From Angiostrongylus vasorum (taxonomy: Eukaryota; Nematoda; Chromadorea; Rhabditida; Metastrongylidae): 64,000 bases of DNA. Position 1 is the stretch's first letter, and every line of letters begins with the position of its first letter. The notes beneath the pieces are model-generated. The model ran no database searches. It was given only the letters and a program-made list of their open reading frames with translations, and had not been told where the DNA came from. The stretch is from assembly GCA_018806985.1 (NCBI GenBank), contig JADANN010000096.1, forward strand, positions 67,001 to 131,000, read 5' to 3'. The position numbers and the translations under genes were made by a program. This document shows, piece after piece, positions 48,487 through 60,687 of the stretch.

Positions 48487-48837
48487 GACAAGTAGTTGAT
48501 GACGTTCTTTTCAGATAGCTACCACAGTGCTAAGTAGAACAGCCTCTCAAACAATCCAACCACACTTGTGCTTTTGTCGAGGTTCTAAACGAACATATAT
48601 CACAGAGTACTAAACATGACAGTCGCGAAAGTTAAACTGCGGATTCTTAAGAAGAACGAAAAACAGAGAAAAATGTAACAACACACAATTGAAGGGAGAA
48701 TTAAGATAATGATAGGAAATAACAATGTAATGAAGCATTGAAGTAAAAACGTATTAAGGATCTATGAATCATATAGGACACAACAACAGTGGTTCACTCA
48801 CTTAAGAAATTAAACATTATGACAATAAAGGATGAAA

Positions 48838-49122
48838 AGGATAAAGCTCTCGGCGTTCATTAATCCTTGAGGTATACACCGTGCATTCGACTTCATTAAG
48901 CATCGTTACAGGTGACAGAATGCATATCTGGCCTATATAGTGACTCGCGGTGGCCTCCCGATGTATCGAGTCAGTGCTGCCTATCTTCCCAAACCGGACA
49001 GGTCTGGTGCCAATTTGCCAACACCGGAGGGATGAAAAGCTCGGTAGGCCAGGGGCAGCGGTGATCGATCCCATGTGTGTTGCACTGCCCCTCCGACCGC
49101 TGTGCTACACGCGTCATTATGA
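48838..49122 (-). mobile_element. Family A SINE upstream of RYBP
   Basis: Complete antisense copy, 350 bp upstream of the RYBP ATG (which is on the minus strand), so it is co-oriented with the gene and within its 5' flank. Confidence 0.85.
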
Positions 49123-49589
49123 CGGTCTACGACAAAATTAAAGACAATAAGCAACACAATAAGGTATAGACATTACGGTGAAAAAAGACGACGCAAAATG
49201 GCAAATCGGTAAAAAAGACTTATACCAGATACCTTATGTCAAATCAGAGGCCAACGAGCTAGTTAAACGAATGTTACTTATATAGAAGCTTTTAAAGAAG
49301 CATACAAGTATCAACTTCCTAAACAGAGTTAAAGTTTGTTCTCTGTTCCGGATTGACGCATTTTACACCGAAAACCTAAGAAACCAAGTATTTCAATCGA
49401 TTGAGCGGACAAATCGCTCCTATCTATACGTGCGTTCACCTTCACGATTAATACCGGAAAACTACTGAAACCTCGAGAACTCTAGAACTATTCAGTTATA
49501 AACATGAAAAAAACCAGTAGTAATAATAATCACTTAACGTTCACAAGACATTACTTAAAAGATTTCGTTGCGTTTATGTATCGTAGACG
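49123..49589. other. No gene supported
   Basis: AT-rich 5' flank of RYBP beyond the SINE. Nothing recognised. Confidence 0.5.
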
Positions 49590-49735
49590 GTGGCGACGAA
49601 TTGGGCCAGACTTCGCTAAGCTGACTCCAGGAAACCACAATGGTTAGACCAACAAAACTCCAAAAAAGCAGAACTTATGCTGCGGTCCGCACAACTAGTA
49701 GGCATGGGCCACCCAAGTACCCAAGCATGTATGGT
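49590..49735 (+). repeat. Family B repeat, 3' fragment
   Basis: Sense 3' end only (CTGACTCCAGGAAACCACAA to CACCCAAGTACCCAAG). Confidence 0.65.
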
Positions 49736-49804
49736 AGAAGAAGAACACTATACCCATCATGAATGGAAGCGGCAGCCAGTCATTTTTCATCTTTCTGCAA
49801 GTTG

Positions 49805-50195
49805 ATACTTACTTGATACGTGAACGGCCCATCCTCACTGGTTGTGTGGGCCCCCAGCATAATCACCATTTTTCGGAGATTTGCTGGTTAAGCCATTGTG
49901 GTTCCCTGGAATCCCCGAGGTCAGCCTGGTCACAATGTCTGCCCCAGGTCTTCACCACCACAGGCAGCAGCAGCCCTTGTGGATCAGAGGGAGATTTGCC
50001 ACCATGCGACTTTGTTACCAGGACGGTGGTGGATCGTGGTATTGGTTTACTCTTAGCTAGGCTTCCTGATGGAAACGCCGGACTCCTTCTCAGCTTCGGA
50101 GACCCTGCCGGGAAGACGAATCCCACCGTTGTACATCGCAGTCCGACACCCAGGAACACCTTCCAGCCACGATGAGGCGGTAAACTGTTGGGAGG
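49805..50195 (-). repeat. Family B repeat with open sense frame
   Basis: Antisense, complete and well preserved. The sense strand is open for 113 codons (49863-50204: ...GSPKLRRSPAFPSGSLAKSK...), close to the frame seen at 16781-17089. Confidence 0.78.
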
Positions 50196-50334
50196 TTTCT
50201 GCAAGCTAATGTTTATAATTATGTCTTTTTAGACGAATGTTATTTTTTATGGAATAATTCACATCCGAATGAATGTGGAGTTAAGTCATACCGATTAAAC
50301 ATCGTTAATTATAGTATAAGATTGAGACTACCTA

Positions 50335-50712
50335 GCCTTCCAAGCATTTACTGCTTTATCGTGGGTTGCTGTTCCTGGGTGTCGGGCTGCGACGTACACC
50401 GAAGGGATTCATACTTCCGCAGGGTCTCCCAAGATTAGAAAGAGCCTGTCGTTTTCACCAGGAAGCCCAGCTGAGTAGACAAATACCAGGATCCACCAAC
50501 ATCTTGGCACCAAACTAGTCGCGTGGTGGCACTTCTGATCCACAAAGGCGACGAGTGCCTGTGGAGGTAACGAACTGGGGCAGACTATGGCCAGGCTGAT
50601 CTCTGGACTCCAGGGATCCACAATGGCTAAGCCAGCAAAGCTCCGAATAGAACTTGCGGAATAGAACTTGAGCTAGGGCCTGCACAACCAGTGAGGACAG
50701 GCCATCAAAGTA
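50335..50712 (+). repeat. Family B repeat
   Basis: Sense copy, complete, from CATTTACTGCTTTATCGTGG to the tail AAAGTAAGTATG. Confidence 0.75.
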
Positions 50713-51127
50713 AGTATGATAGTCTAACGAAACAGCCATAGTAAGATCACCATAACAAGAAGTGATAAGAAATGGTATGCGAACACATACTGTCCATCAG
50801 AAGATAGAAATCATTAACTGAGTAGTCCTATTTATAATGTAGTGTTAAATCCCTCTAACATCGTCTATCATCCTTTTCGGAAAAACGAACAGCACTATTC
50901 TACTACTGCAGATCATAATGTCAATCAGTGCTGTTCAATACTTCATGCTGTCGTTTAAAAACGAAAAAAGAGAATAGTGCTCTTTTAGTAATCTTAGAAA
51001 ATATTCAAACGACAACTTCATACTATCGTTGATGAATACTGCCGAAATACAGCCAGTAAGTAATACAACAAGTACAATATATTGAACAAAATATACTTAC
51101 TTTTATTTTGCGCAGTTCTGACGGTTC

Positions 51128-51312
51128 AGTCATTGTGGATATTTGGATGGCCCGTCTTCACAGGTTGTGCGGACTCCAGCATAATCTCCATTTTTGCGGA
51201 GTTTTGGTGGTTTAGCCATTGTGGTTCCCAGGACTACCAAAGTCAACTTAGCCAAAGTCTCCCCCACATCGTTACCCCGACTAGCAGTCGCCGCCATTGT
51301 GGATCACACAGA
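51128..51312 (-). repeat. Family B repeat, truncated
   Basis: Antisense 3' half only, from TTGGATGGCCCGTCTTCACA, cut at about 51312 near a family A SINE. Confidence 0.7.
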
Positions 51313-51339
51313 GATTACTATACTATATTATAGCTTAAG

Positions 51340-51612
51340 CTCATGTGTGGCGCAGTGGTCGGAGGCGCCCTGCAACACACACGTGGAATCGATCCCTGCG
51401 TCCATGGCCCATCAAGCCTTCCATCCCATCGGGGTCGGCAAATTGAAACTAGACTTGGCTGGGAGGATAGCAGCACTAGCCCGAAACATCGGTAGGCCAC
51501 CGCATGTCATTGTAAAGCCAGATATGCATTCAATCACCTCCAAACGATGCTTAATGAGGTCGAATGCATGGTGCATCTCTCAGGGATTGACCAACGCCAA
51601 GAGCTTTATCCT
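51340..51612 (+). mobile_element. Family A SINE
   Basis: Complete sense copy (TGTGGCGCAGTGGTCGGAGG ... GGATTGACCAACGCCAAGAG). One of the least diverged copies. It abuts a truncated family B element at its 5' side. Confidence 0.88.
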
Positions 51613-52827
51613 TATCCTTTTTATACTGCAGATTACTATACTATGCTACACTACAACACACTATTGTATAAAGTGAACGGCAAACAGTTTTTTCACAGAT
51701 AGCTAGTAGAATGGAATAAACCTCCAAGTTAACGAAAACCCCAAGCATCCGAGAAGATCAATATTTATAACCGCAATAACCTAGAGAAGAATGGGGCCAT
51801 GTAAGGTGATTCTAATGATTATAAAGAACATTTGTGAAATATAGAAACTCTTCTAAGAAAAACTTCACAACGAACACTCTCTTCCTTTGAACATTACGAG
51901 ATTAAGGAAACCACAGGTGACAGGTGATACCAGCAACGAAATTGTTGGCAGTAAAAATCACACAAGAATGAGATTATGTACTCTTTATCGATTCAGAAGG
52001 AGAGGAAGAAAGATGAAATCAACAGAAAAGAGAACACATGGGAGAAAACAAATACGAAAATTAGAACAAAAACAGAATTTAAGTCCACATTTCCTACGAA
52101 TTAGTGCACAGGTACTGCCCACAAATTGTCAGTGCTTCCGTAAGGCCTAGGAGTCACTACTTTACTTACATCATAGCGAAATTCGAGAAGAATCTACAAG
52201 CATGTCTCCTCATTACGAGAAAAAATAAAAAAGAAAGAAAAACTAACGCCACACTTGGTTCACTACCTTTCAGAGACGTGCGACATTTAGCGCGACTTCT
52301 GCCGCGAAGTGGGAAGACTCGTCCGCGCCTCATTCCGATACCAATCAATACCTGCCATAGCGTTCTAATTTAAGTGGTAGTTAGTGTTTTTCGTTAAATA
52401 GGGGGATTTAAGGAGCTTAAATCGTAAGAATTTCGCTCAGTGTAGTGACATTGCTCTACATCTTGCATCAGTACACTATTTATTTTGTATTACAATCGTC
52501 AGTCACGCAATCACATTGCTGTCAGCACTCGATAGTTTTCTTTTCCATTGGTGAACTTGAGTTTGTTTCATAATTTCATTACTACTGCGGCATTTATACA
52601 CTCAGCACACCATTAAAAATTAGTCATATTGATGTTAGAAGACATAAGAGTCGCTTGCTGACTAAAAATTCAACAGTGCCTCTCATAATGGGCTATGTTG
52701 ATCCTTCTACGTTTCCCAGTAACTTTTCCAACAGGTGAAAATTTAAGAGATTTAAGGGGTTAGAAATTGGTTGCTTTCTTGTTAGACGTTCTACTTATTG
52801 TTCCAGTTTCTAGTTGCCATATGTTTA
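51613..52827. other. No gene supported
   Basis: The 51887-52150 plus-strand frame is Lys/Arg-rich with no known domain; 52200-52330 is locally GC-richer. No splice structure found. Confidence 0.45.
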
Positions 52828-53305
52828 GTATCCTCCCAACGGTTTAGCGCCTCCTCACAACCAGTGAAGATGGGTCATCGAAGTACGTATCCAAGTGTAC
52901 TAAAAATATACTTACTTGAGTACTTGGACGGTCCGTCCTCGCTGGTTCTGCTCACCTCATCATAATCTCCATTTTTCGGAGTTTTGCTGGTTGAGCCATT
53001 GTGTTTCCCTGGAGTTCCGAGGTCAGTCTGGTCAAAGTCTGCCTCAGGTCGTCACCACCACAAGCAGTCGCAGCCTTTGTGGATCAGAGGGAGATTTGCT
53101 ACCATCCGACTTTGATACCAGGACGGTGGTGGATCCTGGTATTGGTTTACTCTTAGCTGGGCTTCTTGGTGGAAAAGCCGGACTGCTTCTCAGCCTATGA
53201 GGCCATGCTGGGGGATGAGTCTCCCTGGTGAACATCGTAGTCCGACACTCAGGAGCTCCTCCCAGCCATGAGGAGGCGCTGAACCGTTGGGTGGGGTGGG
53301 GTGGG
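52828..53305. repeat. Two family B repeats: deleted sense copy, then full antisense copy
   Basis: 52828-52885 joins the two ends of the element (TCCCAACGGTTTAGCGCCTC to CACAACCAGTGAAGATGGGT) with the middle deleted. 52911-53290 is a complete antisense copy. It is followed by a short (GGGGT)n run at 53290-53306. Confidence 0.7.
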
Positions 53306-53454
53306 GGGTATGTTTAGTATGCACTGTATATTGCTGCAGTTAAACTTTGTTGAGTTGTTTTTTGGTGTGTATATATTGCCGCTATCATTCGCTTCTTGTT
53401 TCTACTTATATTTGCCTAATTGTTCTATGTGTTTTCTGTTTCTACAGAGAAATC

Positions 53455-53512
53455 TGCATTACTTCACTTGCTGTGGATCTCACCGTCCCTCAGCGGAAAG
53501 AGGTAAATGGTT
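53455..53512 (+). other. Isolated exon-like segment
   Basis: TTTCTGTTTCTACAG is followed by a short open stretch (EICITSLAVDLTVPQRKE) and a possible GTAAAT donor. Flanking sequence gives no matching partner exons that I could join. Possibly chance. Confidence 0.15.
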
Positions 53513-53815
53513 CACCTGCTTGCCCTTCTTGCTGTTTTCATTTTAGGGGCTTTGTCCTAGTATTCTTAACATTTTCGTTTCATTCGTAAACAGTCCTATA
53601 CATCCAACGGTAGTCCATCAAGCAGAAACATCACAACCACTGAGCATTGATTGTTCCTGCACGGCAAACTATCGCAGTTGTAGGTAGAGAGAGCTGGCGA
53701 ATTTAAATACTTAGGTAAGGCTTAGTATTTAAATAGAATTTCGATTTTATGTTACAGAGAATTGCAGAGAGTAGTTAGTTTATTAGTTTAAGCAAACCTA
53801 TGTCATGTTTGTGTC

Positions 53816-54090
53816 AGGGAGCGTGTGGCGCAGTGGTCGGAGGCGCCCTGCAACACACGTGGGATCGATCCCAGCAGGCATGGCCCACCAAGCCTTGCAT
53901 CCCTCTGGGGTCGGCAAATTCATAGCAGACTTGTCTGGAAGGATAGCAGCACTGGCTCAATACATCGGTAGACAACCGCAAGTCGTTGTAAAGGCCAGTT
54001 GTGTATTCAATCACCTCCAAACGATGCTTAATGAGGTCGAATGCATGGCGCATCCCTCAGGGATTGATCAACGCCGAGAACATTATCCTT
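53816..54090 (+). mobile_element. Family A SINE
   Basis: Complete sense copy (TGTGGCGCAGTGGTCGGAGG, GGGATCGATCCCAGCAGGCA, GATTGATCAACGCCGAGAAC). It forms an inverted pair with 54294-54560. Confidence 0.88.
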
Positions 54091-54293
54091 TTTTTATGTC
54101 ATGTTTGTTAGTACTTGAACGAAATAATCAGTAGTATTTCTAACTATCAACTTTCACTTAACTTCATCATGACTGATCAATATTTTCTTCTCCTATTCAT
54201 GGGACCGCACCAAGTAGATATGGAATCCTTTGATTCGAGTCCGGTATTCGCAACGTTTCCGTCTACCTCGTTAACGCTCATGAATAAAAAGGC

Positions 54294-54560
54294 TAAAGCT
54301 CTCGACGTTGATAAATCCCTGAGGGATGCGGCATGCATTCGACTTCATTAACCATCGTTTGAGGTGATTAAATGCATATCTTGCTATTACAATGATTGCG
54401 GTGGCCTACCGATGTATCGAGCCAGTGCTGCTACCCTCCCAGACAAGTCTGGTACCAAATTACCGATCCAGGAGGGATGGAAGGCTTGGTGAAATTCGGG
54501 CGCGGTTATCGATTTCTTCTGTATTGCGGGACCTCTCCGACCATTGCGCTGCACGCGCCC
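54294..54560 (-). mobile_element. Family A SINE
   Basis: Antisense copy (AGCTCTCGACGTTGATAAAT to CATTGCGCTGCACGCGCCC), 204 bp from a sense copy. Confidence 0.85.
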
Positions 54561-54762
54561 TTGTCCTTTATGAGCTATTATCCATTTAATAATCTTTGAA
54601 ACTTCTTTACAAGCTCATTATAGTCTGCTTCAAAGTGGTACCGTCTATGTTGCCTGTGACTTCAGTGCTTTGATAATAATATGTTACTTGTTTCTAAGGT
54701 CCTGAGATCCTCGTTTATCATAATGAATCGACCAACCGTTTGAATCTACGGAGTCGAAATAC

Positions 54763-55083
54763 GCATAGAATTGATGGACTCGACTAAGTCTTCAATGGAC
54801 TCTGGCTCGTTAGTGATGATGACGCCTCCGAAGGCATTGATGAGAAGTAGATATATTCCGAGATGAGCGAACAATTTGCTGAGTTTGCACTAAGTACTTT
54901 GTGTTACTTCGTCATCCGATTTTTTAGCTTATTTGATTGTTTCTTTGTCATCATTTTTAATCGCTTTTGATCGTAGTCTTCCAATTCATCGATTAAAGTT
55001 TCTTGAATTGAGGGTCGCCTTCGATCAACTAGCAGTTCAAAATGGTTATGAAGAAGGTGGGGACGCGGAAGACAATGTGACAT
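54763..55083 (-). pseudogene. Possible membrane channel N-terminal fragment, frame broken
   Basis: On the minus strand, ATG at 55083 opens a 59-codon frame (RRRPSIQETLIDELEDYDQK, then RLKMMTKKQSNKLKNRMTK) ending TAA at 54904. Eighteen bases on, in another frame, CKLSKLFAHLGIYLLLINAF then GGVIITNEPESIEDLVESIN follows, with a possible GTATTT donor at 54762. A basic cytoplasmic stretch followed by HLGIYLLLINAFGG and an acidic segment resembles the first membrane helix of nematode two-pore (TWK) potassium channels. An 18-base intron is too short, so the gene is either broken or mis-assembled here. The plus strand is also open here. Confidence 0.3.
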
Positions 55084-56126
55084 GTTGATGTCAAGTGGAC
55101 TAGTAAGTATTTAGATTTTTCCTTTCAATAATTCACATAAATGTTCCTGCCACAGTTCATATACTTGACATCTCTTAGTCACCTAATGTTTTCTAGGTGC
55201 ATGGAGGATCTATTGCGACTACCTGCACCTAATATCGGTCGACGACACCATGACACGAGTATTATAGAGTTATTGTTGCTGTCCAATTGCTCATTGTCCA
55301 TTGTTGGTTGTATGTGAGAAGCCATTATGTTTGTCTTATACTTTTTGAAACAATTATCCTTATATTCCTCTCATTGTATTGAGCTCTTACTCATTCTTAT
55401 CTCAATTTCCTGTAGATAAGACAATGCACAAGGTCGCTGAGGCGTTAAATTGCATAAATTGCACCATTTGTTTTCCGGAGTGAAATCGATTCGTAAGAGC
55501 CAGCTGCTGTCACATCGATATGCAATTATTTCAATATGCCAAGGGGGACAGAACACTCTGGGTGCCGACAATCAACTTCTTACAGCAACTAAACTGCTTC
55601 TTTAGTTAGACGACAATGAAACAACTGAAGGAAATTCCCTTTGCCTTTGACAACTGGTCGGTATAACGAATATCTCCATGCAGCCCACTTGTTTTTTAGA
55701 TAAAGTCAACTGTTAAACTATGCGGTGCTCACATCAACACAACGAACACAATGTTCTGATTGAAGAAGATGAGATTTATTTCCACACTAGGGGTACTGCC
55801 GTGGTATTCCTAAGTAACATGTGCTAGGTCCTATCAACGGATTGCTTCCCTACATGCAAGCCTTTTTTCGAACAGTCGTATTTTAGTAGGCTTCACCAAG
55901 AAATGGAGTCGTCCAATGGGGTGTTTTTTGTAAACTGTTAGGTGAAAAAAAATGCCTGTTTTGCTCTCACCTGTTCTAATTCGATTTTCTTTTGGTACCT
56001 ATCGAATGAATACATAGGTTAAAAAAAAACCCCATGGAATCCACTGAAGTGAAAACAGACATTATAGTGTTCATATCGTCCACCTTTCTCGTCACATATG
56101 GACATCTGTGTTCATAGATGGTATCG
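55084..56126. other. No gene supported
   Basis: Plus-strand fragment at 55198-55262 (MEDDLRLPAPNIGRRHHDT-like after a TTTCTAG acceptor) is the only coding hint. Minus frame 55371-55571 is unrecognised. Confidence 0.4.
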
Positions 56127-56385
56127 TAGGGCGCGTGTAGCGCAGTGGTCGGAAGCGGTGTGCAATACTCATGGGATCGAACCCCTCGCCGCAAGCCCGC
56201 AAAGCCCTCCATCCCTCAGCAAAGTGGTAGGAAATTTGTGTGCGAGGATAGGAGCACTGGCTCGATGTATCGATAGGCCACAGCGGTCCATTGCAAAGAC
56301 CAGGTATGCATTCAATCACCTCTACCGTTGCTTAATTAAGTCGAATGCATGGCGCATACCTCAGGGAATGATCATTGCCGAGCGT
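56127..56385 (+). mobile_element. Family A SINE
   Basis: Sense copy (GCGCGTGTAGCGCAGTGGTC ... GAATGATCATTGCCGAGCG) with a diverged middle. Confidence 0.85.
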
Positions 56386-56479
56386 TTTTTTTTGTCCTGG
56401 GATCATGGGTGGATGTTTTGAGTTATGAGGACGATTTCTCCAACAAAAGAGAGACAACATAGTTGCCGATTATTCATGT

Positions 56480-56515
56480 GCCCTCCCAACAGTTTATCGC
56501 CTCATTGTGGCTGAA
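56480..56515 (+). repeat. Family B repeat, 5' tip
   Basis: CCCTCCCAACAGTTTATCGC and CTCATTGTGGCTG only. Confidence 0.5.
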
Positions 56516-56643
56516 GGGAAACATGAAGTAAATACTGCGTTAGGAAGTTTTTTCTCAACATAGTTCTACTTATGGTTGAGTTAGAAGAATGCTGCTTTCT
56601 GTGTATGAGTAATACAATACTTGAAAATTTCTGTCCAAAAAAG

Positions 56644-59600
56644 CTAATCCCACTTGTTCCTGCGCCCGATTGTAAGTACATAACTTGCTACTATGTCGTT
56701 CACCTCACCTGTACCACCTGTCGTCCCATTGATCGTCGAATGACGCGAACGGGTGGCAGGAAATGTTCCATTTTTTCCGTGTTGCATACAAGGGTAGCCC
56801 AGTGGATTCTGCTCTGCTCTAGGGACTCGTTGAGCATGATATCTTTCTTCTAGGGTTTTCGTAAAGAACTCTGACCTTAGGGTCGGTGGTCTTCCTGCAG
56901 TGCGTTTGACATCCCGAGTAATCCAGTGGCTAACGTCTCTTGTCCATCGGTTGTCGTTCTTATAAATTACGCGTCAGGCTCACCTTATCTTCGACTGTTT
57001 GACGTACAGAACTGTATCTATCATTTTCGATCGTTGACGCAGGTCGAAGCTTTGGATCCCATCCTTTACTTGTGCGAAACGGGATACTCCTAGCATTGTC
57101 CTTTCGACTTCGCTTTCAATAACGCTGAGTGATTTTTCATACTGTCTACGCAGCGACCAGGTCTCTGACGCATAAGTTAACGCAGGAAATATCGTTGAGT
57201 CGAAAAGGTGGGCACGGAGACGGGTGTTCTTTGTTTTCCTCACTACATCCTTGATGCTGTTGAAAGCTCCCCAAGACGCTCGTTTCCTTCTGCTCAGCTC
57301 CGGAGCTAAGTCGTTCAACATGTTGATTTCCCGAACTAGATAGACATAACTGGAGCATTCGGAGATACTCGTTCCGTTGAGCATGAATGGGGCATATGCA
57401 ACCAATCCGTTCCTTATGAACATCGTTTTTGTGAGGTTTAGTGGAAGACCAATCTTCCCACAGGCTTTGTCGAAGTTGGCAAGCATTCGTTGAGCTTGGC
57501 TAATGTTTGGTGTTATAAGGACGATGTCATCGGCAAAGCGAAGGTGGTGTAACCGCCGACTATCCATTTTCACTCACATTCCTATGTCCGCATGAAGTTT
57601 TCGAGCGTGGCGGTAAATAATTTTGGCGAGATGGTATCGCCTTTCCTGAACCTTATTTTAACGTCGATGTTAATATCGTTGTAGAATGGTGATATCTTGG
57701 TTGTGAAATTTTTGCACAGCTCACGAAGAATCTTTATGTACTGAGTAGGGAGTCCTTGGCTATCAAGGGCTTCCATGACTGCTTCTATCTCAAATGAGTC
57801 AAAGGCCTTCTTTAAATTGATGAAAGTGAGACAAAGCGGTCTCTCCATACTCTCCATACTATTCTCTCCATACTTCAATAAGCCTTGTTATCATGTGGAT
57901 GTGGTTCATCGTACTACATCATTTCCGAAACCCTGCTTTTCCACGTGACTATCATTCGCGCATTGAACTGTCAATCCTGTTTATGATTACCTGAGTGATA
58001 ATTTTATAGACGACAGAGACCGAGCGGATTTGGGGATAGTTGAAGATATCGTGGATGTTACTCTTCCTTAGCAACAACCTGGTCTTTCTCGATATCCATT
58101 TCATAAGAAGCTTGCACCATGACGGGTGACGGATGGAGAGCTGAGCCAGTGTGTTGTTGAGGACTGGTGAAAGGTTCTCCAGGTGTTCAGATTATATCCT
58201 ATCCGGGTATGGTGCTGTTCGATTTTTCACCGACGAAAGAGCATGCAGGATTTAGGAAGGGAGAATCCGTTGTACGACATATCCATCCTCCTTTAGTTCA
58301 TATGACAGAACGTGGACGTGGCTATCGAAGAGATCTGAGTAGTATTCACGAATGATTTTCTCCATTGCATTTCTGGACGCTGTAACTTTTCCGTCTTGTC
58401 GTCGGAGTGCACTCATCTAGGTTTCGTAATTGGCAAAGCTACACTGGGCCTTGCGAATGCTTTTTCTCAGCCTTTGCAGTTCCGACCATAACTGTTACTA
58501 TTCTCTCTTTAACACCTTTTATCGCCTGTCTACATTGTTTTGTGAGTTCGGATGTGAGTTGGCGGTTACTGCAGCTCGTGCGATTCCACGTTGGCGTATC
58601 AACTCGTGTTTCTGGGTACAGACGTCTCTGGGTGGCTTTTGAACTCTCACCTTTCATAGCGCTAACGTGAATATGTTGAATAAGCCGATCGTATTCCTCG
58701 TCGACGTATTCGAGAACGGCATCTTCCCAACAGCCGATTAAGGAACAATAAATCCCAGTTTACGGTGGTTTTGGGACTTCGTTTTTTTTTCAATTTAGCG
58801 GCTTTTTTCTCCTTTCCGCGAGAAGTAGAATCTTGCTTGGAGGAGGCGATGGTCCAATCCGTGTAGAATTTTTAGGAAACAGCAACATCGGTAAGGCAGA
58901 ACCTTCGATTTGCTATGATGTGGTCTATTTCGTTCGGGTAATCTTCATTGGAAGACTCCTACATCTAGCGTTGAGGGTGGGGCTTCTGGAATTGCGAGTT
59001 ATCATGGATGGTCTTCGTCGCCATAATAAACTCAGATAGCCGCTCACCCTTGTTGCATTCTAATCCATAGGTCCCAATGTGACGTTCTTCAGACGTTCTT
59101 CTTGGTCCAGTCTTGGCGTAAAAATTTCCGATGATGAACTTGAAGAATGTATGGTCTTCTCTGCAGAACTTCTCCAAGTCCATGTAGAACGCTTCTTCTT
59201 CTTCGTCGTACCTCAACGTGGGCGCGTAAACGACGAAGATTGTCAAAGCCGGTATTGATCCACGTCTTTTTCAACGGAAAACGTCCGATTCGGGTTGTAA
59301 GTTGTTCGAATGAATCGATGTTCATGGACAAACTCGTGTTGACGAGAACGCCGACACCGCCGTCTCCTCTACTGTCGCATGTACCAAGGAACAGTTCTTT
59401 GCCGTTATTATAGACGGCGTTGAATGGCTGCATGGTCGTCTCTTCTCGGCTAGTCCGATGACATGCTTTCTTATCTGTGTTGCTTGCATGATCAAGTCTT
59501 CTATCGAGGACTCAGATGCAAGTGTACATGCATTGTATGTATGGATCGCCACCGTAGTTCTTTGCGATCTAGGCAACGTAGAATGGCCCTGAGATTTTAG

Positions 59601-60687
59601 CTCTCTCCATACTCGTCCTACCAAACGCTGCCGAATCGGGGGCTCTTTCGAGGTCACAGGAATGAGGCCCGTTTATTTTAATGTGCTTAGCATTTTGATA
59701 CCCATGTATAGCTTGCTGAGCTCTAAACGTTGGAGGTGTCTGTACTCACGGTTAGCCTGTCAGTCTCTCCCAGACAAGACATGGATCTCATTCGTTGGAG
59801 GCGACTTCAAACCGCCTCCCATATACTTCTCTATCACATGATTGCAGGTTTTCGCCTATTTAACTACTATACTACAATCCACATGAACGAGAACACACCC
59901 ATGCGCGCTTGGTGAATACGCTTTCGTAGATACAGAAAACATGTGCCAAATCGGCGCCGCAGAAACAGGGAGTCCATCTTCTGCATCCACCGGCGCCTCA
60001 GAAGAGCAAAGGTCGCTTTTAGTCCACGATTAACGCCTTATCTGCCACCAAGAGACGCGCCACATTGCATTGCGACTAACCAGCAAGAGATCCCTCTATG
60101 AGGGAGATCCGTGTTACTATGTCATTACAACTGTTTATTTCTATTAAAGAAGTAAATCCATGTTCCTTGTGCTCCGCTAAAGCGTATAGAGGTCCTTCAT
60201 GTATAGAAGGTAAATATTTTTTGACAAAACATTTTGCAATACTGGCGAAATCATTGCGAATTTCCCACAACCATTCTTCATTTTTTGGCTGCGTTAAGTG
60301 GTTAAATGCAGTACCTAAAAAAGAAAAAAAGGATGCTATACACTTCAAAATTTCAGAAGGAATTTTAACCGAAGGAACTTATAACGAGTAGATTTTTTAA
60401 TCAGATGCTGGCTCAGAAAAATATCCGGAATCTCTGGGATTTATCACCCAGTTGATTGGCTGAACACGTCGTTTCTGATAACACATTCTCATGGCTAAGG
60501 TGAGAGTTGTATGAACGAAATAATCGTAACCAGTGTTGCCTTGATTGATTCCGAACCTCATAAAAAAAGGAGACAAGAGTTTCGGTGCGAAAACTACGTC
60601 TTCACTAAATTTTGAATATAGCGAATTTACTTGATTGGTGAGCATTTCTGTCTTGCGTATCGCTGAAATGGCCGTTAGCCAGCTCAT
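56644..60687 (-). pseudogene. Unidentified minus-strand gene interrupted by an RTE insertion
   Basis: Coding-like frames on the minus strand: 60687-60448 (MSWLTAISAIRKTEM... to RRVQPINW, then a possible GTGATA donor) and about 60344-60113 (PKNEEWLWEIRNDFASIAKC... to SLIEINSCNDIV). At 60112 the frame runs straight into the 5' end of an RTE element. On the element's far side, from 56700 down, the same short sequence reappears and the frame resumes as NDIVASYVLTIGRRNKWD, TAG at 56644-56646. The exon 1/2 junction is unresolved: a phase-0 join needs an AAG acceptor near 60345. I do not recognise the protein. The opposite strand is also open over 60098-60391, but its composition is less protein-like and it does not extend. 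Confidence 0.45.
56701..60112 (-). mobile_element. Near-full-length RTE-type non-LTR retrotransposon, decayed, with target-site duplication
   Basis: Sense is the minus strand. The 5' untranslated part covers 59660-60112. An apurinic-type endonuclease follows ([14 protein letters not shown]...DLEKF...), in three frames over 58965-59657. Then comes reverse transcriptase, including PLCLTFINLKKAFDSFEIEA at about 57790-57850 and FADDIVLITP in the 197-codon frame 56980-57573. The C-terminal region ends near 56701. Flanks 56687-56700 and 60113-60126 match at 12 of 14 bases, a target-site duplication. The open reading frame is broken by several shifts, so the copy is inactive. Length 3.4 kb is typical for RTE. 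Confidence 0.85.

Noticed and set aside
49863..50204. A 113-codon minus-strand frame as a host gene
   Set aside because: It lies wholly inside a family B repeat; it is reported as a repeat feature instead.
60098..60391. A 97-codon plus-strand frame as a gene
   Set aside because: The minus strand over the same bases has a more protein-like composition, an adjoining 80-codon frame and continuity across the RTE insertion.
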